Below, in pieces: positions 12,407-22,515 of a DNA stretch of 64,000 nucleotides; positions within the stretch are counted from its first letter, which is position 1; every line of letters starts with the position of its first letter. The notes beneath the pieces are model-generated. The model was given only the letters and a program-made list of their open reading frames with translations, was not told the DNA's origin and did no database searches. Source of the stretch: Rhizophagus clarus (lineage: Eukaryota > Glomeromycota > Glomeromycetes > Glomerales > Glomeraceae); contig BLAL01000005.1 of NCBI GenBank assembly GCA_015698045.1, forward strand, positions 1,329,947 through 1,393,946, in the 5' to 3' direction. A program made the position numbers and the translations under genes.

Positions 12407-15400
12407 TCATATTTCACAGTCTAAACATTCAGAATCAAACCCATACTTTGGAAGATCTTTTGTAAAAGGATTAAGTAATCGAGATGTATAAACAGCTTGT
12501 GAATGGGTTGCAGATTGCCTTCTTTCTTCTAAAATTAAGAAATTTGATTCTTTATATTCGTCTGCTTTTTTAAACTGTTTTTCAATATCATAATGTTGTT
12601 CTTCTCTTTCAAAAAAATCTGAATCTATATATGAATCTCGAAATAACCGAATCAATTCAATTATTTCAGTTGAATCTGGTCTATTGTCTGAGTTTGAATC
12701 CCAACACCTTTTCATTAAATCAATGTAACATTCTGGTGCTTCTTGATCATTTATATTAGGTCTAATTCCTTCACAACATATATCTAATGCTAAAGTTTCA
12801 TCATGTGCTCGGTTGCCAAAAGGTTGTCTTCCTGTTGCTATAACATACATAATCATACCAAAGCTATATATATCTGTTGCACAAGTATAACGGTTACCTC
12901 TTAAAATTTCAGGAGCTACATAAGGCATAACTCCATAAACTTCTGTTTTATCTGATTTACTAACTTTTCCACAAAATCCCATATCTGATATGACTATTGA
13001 AATATCATCATTCAAAGAAGTAGACATTAATAATATATTTCCTGTATGAAAATCACGATGAATCATATCTTTCTCATGAATTTCATTAAGACCTTCAATA
13101 ATATTTAACAATACGTTTATATTGTATGACCAATCAAGTTTATTATAATGTTTGTTTATCCAATTATATAAATTTCCACCTTCTGCATAATCAAGAACCA
13201 TAACATAATTTTTTGTATCAGGATTTTGAGTTAATCCATAAATCAAAAGAATTTCATTATATTCACTAACTGAATATCTGTTAGCCTATTAAATAAATAA
13301 TTATTATTAATATAATATTAGAAAAGGTTAAATTAAATTAAAATTAAAAAAAAATTCATACTTCATTTAAAAATTTTGCAATAACATTGTGTGAACATTC
13401 AAGTTGTTTTAAAGCAACTTGTTTCTGATCTCTTGAATATTCATATCCATTATAAAGCAATGGACCATTCTTCCATATTGCCGAATATACTGTAGCAAAC
13501 CCACCTTTACCTATTTCTTTAATATTACTAAATTGATTGTATGGTATCCATTCAAATATTATATCATATGGATAGTTAATTTTAAATTGTATATCTTCTA
13601 TTAAATATTCAATTTCTATATCTTCAATGGTCCAATATGGGATGATTTTTGCTAAATAATCCAATTGACATGGTTTACACCATTTGTTATGAGTGTCCGT
13701 GTATTCTTCATCACATTTTTCGCAATAATCATTTTCAAAAACTATAATATACTCTTTTGTATTAGGATCTTGAGATATTCCATATTTTTTACTAACCGAA
13801 TATTCTTTAACCTATGATGAAATTTATATTAAAAATAATAATACAGATTGTTTAATAAATCAAGTTTATAGAAAATACCTTATCAATAATTTCTTCAATA
13901 TCATCCGAAAAAGAATAATTTAAAGTGACTCTTAAATTGGATCTTTGTTCTTGATTTTTAAGATAAAGATGATCATAATACAAAAAATCATCATTCCATA
14001 TTGCTGAATATATTTTAATGAAATTATCATCACATTCTTTTTTAATATTACTAAACTGATTGAATGGTATCCATTCAAATATCGTACCATACGGGTTATC
14101 AATTTCTAATTGCATTTCTTGAATTAAATTATCAATTTCTTCATTATCGCTCGTCCAGTTTATAAAATTTTGTTTTAAATCATTCACTCGGCATTTTTTA
14201 CACCATTCATATTCAATATTATAATTAGTAAATTCTTCATTGCATTTTTCACAATATAATTTAAATTTAAAAACAATAACATAACATTTGATATCTTGAT
14301 TTAGAGATATACCATATATTGAATTACCATTTTTTGTTAAATACTTTTTAACCTATAAAAATATATATTAAATATTATTTCAAAAAAAAAAAGAATATTT
14401 GAAATTAAAGAATACCAACCTCATTAAGAAATTCATTAGTATTTTGTAAACTAAATAATTTTAAAAAAACTTTTTTATTTGATTCTCTTGTCCATTTCAT
14501 ATCGTAAAAAAGTAATGGTCCGTCGTTCCATATTGCTGAATATACTGTTGTAAGATCATTTTTATTTATTTCTTTAATGTTGTTAAACTGATTATATGAT
14601 ATAAACTCAAATATTACGTCATCAGAATCATTGATTTTCGATTGCCTTTTTCGAATTAAATTATCAATTATTTCATTTTCGCTAGACCAATCTATAAACA
14701 ATTTTCTCACATAATTTATATGACATGATCTACACCATTCATAATCTATAATTTCCCCGCATTTTTCACATATTTCAATATAATCATTTTGAAGAATCAT
14801 GATATAATTATTTGTATCTATATTTTGAGAAATTCCAAAGGTTTTACCACGGTATTTATTTAAATCATTTTTAACCTATTAGATATAAAATTAAATTATT
14901 ATTATATTAATAATATTTAAATCAAATAAAGATCTCTCTTACCTCATTTAAAAATTCACTAGTAATATTTTGGGAGTTGTATAACTTTAAAGTAATTTTT
15001 GTATTTTGCTGATTTCTTGTATATTCATTTTTCATTTTATCATAGTTTAATGGACCATCCTTCCATATTGCCGAGTAACCTTCTTTACTTATTTCTTTAA
15101 TATTATTATATGGTATCCATTCAATTATAATATCGTCCAGTTTATTAATTTCTAATTGCATTTCTTGAATCAGACTATCGAGTTTTTCATTTTTACTGGT
15201 CCAGTTTGTAAAATTTTGTTTTAAATTATCTATTTGACATGATTTACACCATTCATTGTTTGCGTCATCTATCCGTTTAAGTACTTTCCGTTTAAATCGA
15301 TTTTTACATTTTTTACAATATATATTTGGAAAAACCATAATAAATTCTTTCGTATCCGGATTTTCTGATATTCCATATATATCACAACATTTATATAATG

Positions 15401-16453
15401 AATAATAATTTTTAATCTAATTAAAATGAAAAAAAATGTTAATAAAAAAGTCCTATGGTACACGTATTGTCAAATTACATAAAAAAAAAATCCGTACCTT
15501 GTTTAAAAATTTAATAATGTCTTTTTGTGAATCGTGTAAATATTTTAAATTAACCGTCTTGTTCGATATTCTTTTCCATTTACTATCATTATAACATAAC
15601 GGACCATCCTTCCATGTTGCGGAATACATAGTATAAAGATCATTTTTACTTAATTTATTCATTTTTCGAATATTTTTTAATTGATTATATGGTATCCATT
15701 CAAGTACAATTTCTGACTTATAAGTGATTTTTGATTGTATTTCTTGAATTATATTATCAATTTTATCATTCCCACTGCTGGTAAAAGTATTTTTAAAATA
15801 ATTTATTTGACATGGTTCACACCATTCTTCATTTATATTTGTATACTTTTTACCGCAAATTTTACAATATATTTCTTGAAAAACAATGATATAATCTTTT
15901 GTATTTGGACATTGAGTTATTCCATACATTTTAAGAACCTCAATAATATATTTTAATGAATGTTTTTTACCCTGATGAAAAAAAAAAAAATTATTATTAC
16001 GAGAAATGTTAGTTAAATTCTTAAAGAAATTTTATTTTTTTTTTTTACCTCATCAATAAAAAATTCATTAATAATATTCTGTAAATTATATGATTTTAAA
16101 GCGACTTTTGTATTCTCCTGATTTCTTGTATATTCATTTTGATATTTATCATAGTCTAATGGACCATCTTTCCATATTGCTGAATGTACTTTATCATCAA
16201 AACCTTCTTCACTTATTTCTTTAAACTGATCGTATGCTATCCATTCAAATATCATATCATCAAGTTCATTAATTTTTAATTGTATCTCTTGAATTAAATT
16301 ATCTATACTTTTATTTCCACTGGTCCAGTTTGTAAAGTTTTGTTTTAAATTATTTATTTGACATGATTTACACCATTTATATTTTGCGTCATATTTATTC
16401 ATATATTTTTCTTCACATTTTTTACACCGATCATCGTTGTCTTGATACGTCAT
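12407..16453 (-). CDS. Multimodular kinase: six reiterated zinc-ribbon/N-lobe units plus one full TKL kinase domain
   Basis: Seven exons: 16049-16453, 15498-15971, 14943-15416, 14420-14875, 13879-14352, 13362-13811 and 12407-13285. All introns are GT-AG, 67-81 bp and phase 0, giving about 1203 aa without a stop. Each internal exon repeats one module: N-lobe strands beta4-beta5 (YGIxQxPxTKxYIIVF), a Cys4 ribbon (CxxC, then WCxxC), a linker (NWTSxNxxIDxLIQ), then FEWIPYNQFxNIKEI, a glycine-loop position, VYSAIWKDGPL, a beta3 segment and EFLNEV at the donor. All six ribbons keep four cysteines. Only the sixth loop is intact (GKGGFATVY); modules 1-5 have lost glycines (for example EEGFDDKVH, KNDLYTMY) and module 5 has also lost the beta3 lysine. 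The last exon supplies the rest of one kinase: HRDFHTGNILL, DMG for DFG, APE, ending SECLDCEI. Each repeat stops at the hinge and restarts at the ribbon, as expected from duplication of one exon plus intron. Alternative: tandem truncated copies, transcribed together or separately. Confidence 0.8.
15498..15971 (-). repeat. Duplicated exon unit 2 of the multimodular kinase
   Basis: A representative repeat exon of 158 codons. It opens MYGITQCPNTKDYIIVF, then the ribbon (CKIC and CEPC), the linker and LEWIPYNQLKNI. The glycine loop is degenerate, but the beta3 lysine is kept in VNLKYL. Exons at 14943-15416 and 13879-14352 are also exactly 158 codons; those at 14420-14875 and 13362-13811 are 152 and 150. 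Acceptor-to-acceptor spacing is 523-555 bp. Confidence 0.8.
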
Positions 16454-16804
16454 TATAAAAAATTATTTAATGGGAAAAATGTGAAGGTTAATGAAATATT
16501 TACGAAAAAAAAAGGCGAAACAAAGTTTCAAAACAATTATATTTATACTAAAATGGTTTCACTTTTGACCATTTCCATACTAGAGTGGTTTCATTTTTGT
16601 AAAAGATCCGCAACAATAGCATTCCATGAATGAATGTAACCTAACTCATAATTTAACCATATTTGGTTCATTTGATCGAATGATCACAAAAAAAAAACGT
16701 ATTTAAAAAAAAATATTTTTTTTTTTACATAAACAATATTTGAGAGAGGATTAAAAAAAAAGTGAATTTATTTGTTCCTCACCTCGGGCGAGATTTGTTA
16801 TTAC

Positions 16805-16835
<31 letters not shown>

Positions 16836-17020
16836 CAAAAAAAAAATTTCAACCCAACGTAATTATGATATTGTAAAAAGTTCTAAAATAATCACTTTTT
16901 ATCGTGATCTACGAATGCAATTTTAATAGTTTAAAGTTATATATCATTATAAATAATTTATTCTTTTAAATTTATTTTATGTTTTATTGAATAGATTAAC
17001 AAGATCAAAATCAAAAGTTT
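16454..17020. promoter_or_regulatory. Upstream region of the multimodular kinase
   Basis: The first ATG (16451-16453) is preceded by AT-rich DNA. A direct repeat CTAA/GAATGGTTTCAC/TTTTT occurs at 16547-16564 and 16579-16597 and may be a duplicated control element. Long A and T runs follow, including a T-run of about 27 at 16809-16835. No core promoter can be assigned. Confidence 0.3.
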
Positions 17021-17094
17021 TTGCTGTAGCTATTTATTTTGAATGAGATGATGAACAAAATAAAGAAACCGATGAGGAAACCCATAAAGATCAA

Positions 17095-17660
17095 AATCAA
17101 TATACTTTTAACATGAAGCCAGAACTTAATATTAAAAGTCTGAAAGGAAAAAAAAAAATATTAGAAATGAAAGAAAGAAAAAAAAGAGAGAGAACAGCAA
17201 GAAAAAAAAAAAAGAGAAATAACATTAAGTTCTTCCAGTTTCGTGTTCAAAGGTAATGTTAGAGATCTAAAAGAAAAAGGAAAGGAGTTAGGAACAAAAA
17301 GAGAAACAAAAACAAAACAAGATACAAGATATAAACATACCTTTAGACGCGAAACCAGAAGAAATTAACATTAAAAGACCTAAAATGAAAAAGAAAAGGG
17401 GGTTAAAGACGAAAAGAAAAACAAAACCTAAAAGAAAAACAAAGACAAAGAGAAGAAATAAGCATATCTTTAAATGTGAAATCCGAAGAAATTAACATTA
17501 AAGGGAGTTAGAGACGAAAAAAAATAAAACATACCTTCAAACGCGAAACTGGAAGAAATTAATGTTAAAAGACCTAAAAAAAAAGGAGTTAGAAATGAAA
17601 AAAATGAAAACAAAAAAAGAAAAAGGCATAAAATAAAAGAAAATAAAAAGAAAAAAAAAA
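17095..17660. repeat. Decayed coding repeat (IPLxAKPEEINIKRPK type), one unit inverted
   Basis: Units near 17112, 17340, 17465 and 17533 on the plus strand translate to variants of PLDAKPEEINIKRPK (for example FNMKPELNIKSLK, ISLNVKSEEINIK, IPSNAKLEEINVKRP), separated by Lys/Arg-rich linkers. One unit at 17217-17258 has the same motif on the minus strand (LPLNTKLEELNV). Frames differ between units and no long ORF remains. It looks like the ruin of a Lys-rich tandem-repeat protein with an internal inversion. Confidence 0.5.
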
Positions 17661-18025
17661 CTCGAGTTTCGAATGTGAGAAAAAAAAATGTAAACAAATA
17701 ACTGTTTATCATATGATAGAGGTGAGTAATAACCGGGTGAGAAATAAATTTTCTCAAAAAATAAATGAGAAATATGACGAAAAAAAATTCTCATAAAGGA
17801 AATTCGTTAAACGTTATAATTATCATAACATTATACAGTATGTTTGGTGCAGTACTCCACCTCTCCCTTATAAAAAAAAATATAGTCATACAAACCCTAT
17901 CGCATAAAGATTTGACATGCGGACGCACTGTATCATAGGGTATCATCGGAAATACATATCTGTCTTATCCTATTGGATACTTTAACAGATTTTAAAACAT
18001 ACATGTTACTGGATACTCAGTCTAC
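17661..18025. other. Non-genic spacer
   Basis: No gene is recognised. It ends close to the zinc-ribbon kinase relic. Confidence 0.35.
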
Positions 18026-18275
18026 ACAGGCTTATCTTTACACATATTATTACCGCTAGTCCAATTATCTGAAATCATATTTTTGAATTACCAGTTTTAC
18101 ACCATAATTTCCCTGTATTTTTTTTGTTGCACTCTAAACACCAATATTTTTTTTTACAATTTTTTAAAACACAAACCTTGCAAAATTTTTGATATATATT
18201 TTGTTTTGGTTGTTTGCATTGAAAGCATATTCTGAATTTTAGTTTCTTTTTCTTTAATTGATTCATACATAACAC
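18025..18275 (-). pseudogene. Relic of a zinc-ribbon kinase N-terminus
   Basis: The 66-aa open stretch carries cysteine pairs spaced as in the kinase at 20604: CFQCK, FCKVC, CLEC and LWCKTGNSK (there CFLCK, YCEAC, CVEC and DWCQTCNSK). One ribbon cysteine is lost (CKTG for CQTC). After a stop at NSKI, a shifted frame continues with DNWTSGN, the conserved linker. Nothing of the kinase fold remains. It is opposite in strand to the 20604 gene, consistent with an old inverted duplication. Confidence 0.75.
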
Positions 18276-18433
18276 AAACAGATTAATTTATCAGTAAGCT
18301 TATCATCAAATATTTTTATTCGATAATCTTGCTACCGAAAATGTTGAAAAAAAAAATCACAATGGAAGTCTATATACAGTATAATGATTATGAACTTTTT
18401 ACAGCTCTATTAAGCTATCAAATATCAAATGGC

Positions 18434-19333
18434 ATCCATGTAATGTGTGACAGGTTACGCCGAATATATTGCTTTACAACTGTAAATGTCAATTTTCTTG
18501 ACTGTCATAAATTTGATTTTGCATTTTTTCATGTAATGTTTATCTTTAGAAAAAAAAATTTTTACACTTTTTAAAAACATTAAAGAATAAAGAATAAAAA
18601 ATATGTATTTTATACTTTTCATACTTTAAAAAGAATAAATAAAAGATTTTATTAAATGTTATATTACATGGAATATTGAAATTTATCAGTTAAAAAACGC
18701 GTCTACTAGTACATTATTACAAAAAAAAAAAAAATAATAACAGATAACTCCACACAAATATTTTAAGCTAGTTCCAATAAAAATCAATATATATGAACTT
18801 TAAACAACATTATTTAAAGCTTATTTCACTTGTTTCTCTTGACCAAAGTGTTTAAAATATAAATTACAACTTGAAGTAAAAAATAAAACGCGTCTTAGAA
18901 TTATAAAAATATAACTCCGTGGAAATTAATACAAATATACAAGCATCCCCATACCTCATAAACAACTTTTCTTAAGCACTTTTCACTTGTTTAATATGAC
19001 CAACTGCTGAAATTATGTTGTGAAATCTCTATAAAACGCGTTTGTTAATGAAATATTTATAGCTTTAAAATATAGTTTTATGCCTGAAGTGCTACTAGTG
19101 AAAAATATTTAACTTTATTTAACAGAAATTTAAAATATTAAAAATTATTTTTAAAATATCAGATATGAGAAGGGGAAGAAAGAGTGAAGAGAAAAGTTTT
19201 TTATCGCGTTAAACGATAAATAAATAATTAGTGATGATGAACCAATCAGATTCCCCTTTGGTTTGTCTCTGATGGTACGGTCAGGCAGCTAATTTGACAT
19301 TTCAGCGTAACCTGTCACACATTACATGGATGC
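18434..19333. mobile_element. Candidate ~900-bp non-autonomous element with ~29-bp terminal inverted repeats
   Basis: Left end 18434-18462 (GCATCCATGTAATGTGTGAC then AGGTTACGC) is repeated inverted at 19304-19333. The interior has no ORF but holds a degenerate three-unit direct repeat whose units start at AAAACGCGT (about 18694, 18886, 19033), two of them followed by CACTTGTTT and a GACCA block. Flanks TATCAAAT and CTATCAAATGT resemble each other, but a clean target duplication is not visible. Superfamily is unassigned. Confidence 0.5.
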
Positions 19334-19464
19334 TATCAAATGTAATGTACGTCATTCTTTCTAAAACATACTTCCATTACTAACCAGGATAGTTATATGA
19401 CTATTTATAACAAAAATGAACCGAGCGTTAAACTTGGCTACGCTATTTTTCTTTTTTCTTCTTT

Positions 19465-19510
19465 TTTTGAAACCATAGAAAGCTCATTCAGGATAGGATT
19501 TACAAGCTTT
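19465..19510 (-). repeat. Inverted partial copy of the dispersed repeat
   Basis: The reverse complement reads AATCCTATCCTGAATGAGCT then TTCTATGG, matching the core at 20414-20450 (CTAATCCTATATGAGCTTTC). With that copy it could form the terminal parts of one element of about 0.95 kb. Confidence 0.5.
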
Positions 19511-20272
19511 TTATGGCAAGAATCATGCTAGTGATAGGACTATTCATCAACTTTACAGGAAAATTAGGAATTTATTGAAGGTAAAATATAAGATATTGTA
19601 TTTATTTTTAATTTTAAAGAAAAAAAAAAAGAAATGTATTTACTAGATTGATATCAAATACTTGCACGTAAAATTTTTATGTAATTATTTATTTAAATGA
19701 TAAAGTAATAACAGATAAAGTTTTAAAATTTTCCTTTTATATTTTTTTCAAGAGAATTAATTAATATTTAGTTATACAATTTTTTACGGAGAAAAATATG
19801 CCGTTTTTAAAAAGGTGTGGCTGATCATAGAAATCACGAAAGTTGATTAATTGGGATTTAATTTATGAAAAAAAGCAATAATAAGACATATGAATCTTTC
19901 CGGAATCGGAATTGGCATTGTGACATTCAGTATTGTCATTTCTTTTGATAATAGTTAGGATATTGTATAAGTTATTAAAAAGAAATTAACTCGTTATTAT
20001 ATTATTGAAAATACTGTATGCCTATGCTTTTGTCATTATTAATAAAAATTTAACTTAAACATGCAATACATTCTTATATAATTTTTGTTATTTTGAAATA
20101 CACTTATTATCCATTAAGTTTAATCTTGACTTGCATTGTTATTTCGTAATAATAAAATTGTTAAAATTTCCTCCTAATAGCTTGGAGAATTTCATCTTTT
20201 GAATATGCAAGTTTTAGATAAATTTCCCATTAAATATTAAAAGTACTGTACAATATAATTAACGTCAAGTTG

Positions 20273-20540
20273 CTTACCTCTTCTAAAAAAGCGGGATTTA
20301 TATTCGTAGAATTATTTAAACCTTTTATGTATTTAGTACTACGCCTATCTCACCTAAAAATTATTTTCATTGCCGTGATTATTCACTCTTGATTCTTGGC
20401 ATAAAAAGATATAGCTCTAATCCTATATGAGCTTTCTATGAATCTCAAAAAGGTTAATGTTTGCTATCTTGGAAAAAATGGTGTAGATTGCATACGACCC
20501 ACATGATCTTGTCGATCATCCGAAATACTCGTATGAATTT
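20273..20540 (+). repeat. Dispersed repeat, copy 1 (partner at 56343-56640)
   Basis: Ordered blocks are shared with 56343-56640: CTTCTAAAAAAGCGGGATTT, ATATTCGTAGAATTATTTA, TCTATGAATCTCAAAAAGGT, TTGGAAAAAATGGTGTAGAT, and ATGATCTTGTCGATCATCCG then AAATACT. Similarity is roughly 80% with indels. It lies just upstream of the kinase start at 20604 and may form part of its 5' region. Confidence 0.8.
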
Positions 20541-20603
20541 TTTTTTTTTTTTTTTTTGACACAGTTCGTAGTTGTAAAATTTATCAACTAATAGTATATA
20601 GCA

Positions 20604-22265
20604 ATGAATTATTTCAATGGAGAAAAACAATACGTGTGCTTTCTATGCAAACAAGCAAGTGATACAAATAGTAAATATTGTGAGGCTTGTATTTCAAAAA
20701 ATTGTGAGGAAAAATATGGAAAATGCGTGGAATGTCAACAGATAATTACGGCGAAGGATTGGTGTCAAACTTGCAATTCAAAAAGGTTTAAACAAAATTT
20801 TGATAATTGGACTAGTGGTAATGATGATGTTGATAAGTTCATTCAAGACACTCAATTATCAGCAAAAAATTGTTTTCAAGTATTAGAGTGGATACCATAT
20901 CATAGATTTAATAAACCTAAATTTGTTGGAGAAGGTGGATTTGGAAAAGTATATAGAGCAAGTTGGAAAGACGGTTATATTACACATTGGGATACGAGCT
21001 GCGATCAATGGAAAAGATGTAAAGAAAAGGACAGTCTTGTAGCTCTTAAAAGTTTGAATAATTCACAAAATGTTACATCGACATTTCTCAGTGAGGTATA
21101 ACTTATACTGCATATTTAATTTATTAAGAATTTAAAATATTATTGTTTTACTAATTAATTATTCAAATAATTAGATTACAGCACATCTAAAAGTACATAG
21201 AGTTAAGGCACCGTTACAAGTTATTAAATGTCATGGAATATCTCAAGATCCCCAAACAAAAGAATATATCATGGTTATGAATTATGCTAAAAATGGAAAT
21301 TTACAAACCTTTTTAAAAAAAAAAAAAAAGAAAGAAGTTGCGTAAATCTAATAGGTGGTCTCTAAAGGAATTGGATATTAATTTGCGAATATGGGATTAT
21401 AAGCTTGGTATTTTATATAATATTTCAAGTGGACTTTATAAAATTCATGGCAAAGGATTAATTCATCGAGATTTGCATATTGGAAATATAGTGTGTAATC
21501 ATTCACACCAATGCATAACTGATATGGGATTGTGCAAACCAGCAGATTTTCATGAATTAGAAAATGCGGATGATAAATATGGAGTTTTATCTTATTTGGC
21601 TCCTGAAATTTTAAGAGGAGATAATTATACCCAGGCCTCAGATATTTATAGTTTAGGTATAATTATATACGTAGTAATTTCAGAATTGCCTCCATATTAT
21701 AATATTTCGGTTCATGATCGAATATTAGCAGTAGAAATCTGTGAAGGATTAAGACCCGAATTTAATATTAAGGTACCTCAGTTAATTTTGCATTTAATTA
21801 AAAGATGTTTGGATGCAGACCCATTAAACCGACCAAGCACAAGAGAAATTTCGAGAACTTTTCATGAATGGTTAACTGAATTTAACAGGTATTATGAATA
21901 TGGTATAGATAATAAAGAATTAGATAGAATAGAATTAATTAAACAAATTGAAGAAACTGAAAAAATCAATATTGAAAATACTAAAAAAATTAATAATTCA
22001 TCTTTGACAAATGAAACACATCCTGAAGCTATTTATAAAAGTAGACTACTTAATTTTAAAAATCTTCCAGGACCAAAGAATTCTAATGATTATTATGAAA
22101 ATTATGAAAATATATCGAGCAAAATTTATTCAGGTATTAAATTAATACAATTCAAATCTTAATTGTTTGTCTAACAAGTTATTTATATCAAATTATTAAT
22201 CATTTACAGGAAATTTTTTAAAATCTGACAAAACCGAATGTTTGGATTGTGAAATTGTTGATTGA
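20604..22265 (+). CDS. Zinc-ribbon TKL-like kinase interrupted by a +1 shift at an A15 run
   Basis: Three exons: 20604-21095, 21175-22133 and 22210-22265, with GT-AG introns. The first encodes four CxxC pairs (CFLC, CEAC, CVEC, CQTC; residues 12-57), the linker NWTSGNDDVDKFIQ, EWIPYHRF, the glycine loop GEGGFGKVY (109-117) and the beta3 lysine K149. The second continues CHGISQDPQTKEYIMVMNYA, then reaches 15 consecutive A at 21315-21329. There the frame is off by one and hits TAA at 21344-21346. The rest, one frame over, has HRDLHIGNIV, DMG for DFG, APE and the IYKSRLLNF tail. The third exon ends TECLDCEIVD. Exon lengths sum to one base more than a multiple of three, so a single extra A explains everything: sequencing error, strain polymorphism or a true break. 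Confidence 0.82.
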
Positions 22266-22434
22266 ATTAAAAATAAGTTTAATTAAACATGAATTCATTA
22301 ATAATAGTATTATTATTAAATCTTCTTGCTTCATAATAACTAATATTCATAGTTCGTCATCAATTTGTATTCACGTATTTGTATATTAATTATTCTGATT
22401 TTTATATTAAATAGCAGCGAGTGTATGTACTTTT

Positions 22435-22515
22435 GCTCAACACTGATTATAGAATATCATGTAAACATCTTTCTTTTACATAAATAAAAATCAGTTTGTA
22501 ATTGAGCAAAATATG
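22435..22515 (+). repeat. 3' flank block shared with the 12.4-kb kinase
   Basis: Counterpart of 12280-12346 in reverse orientation, about 170 bp after the stop codon here and about 60 bp after it there. Conservation outside the coding sequence suggests recent duplication or a constrained 3'-end signal. Confidence 0.8.

Noticed and set aside
17470-17794. Two overlapping minus-strand Phe-rich ORFs
   Set aside because: They are the reverse reading of the purine-rich Lys-coding repeat.
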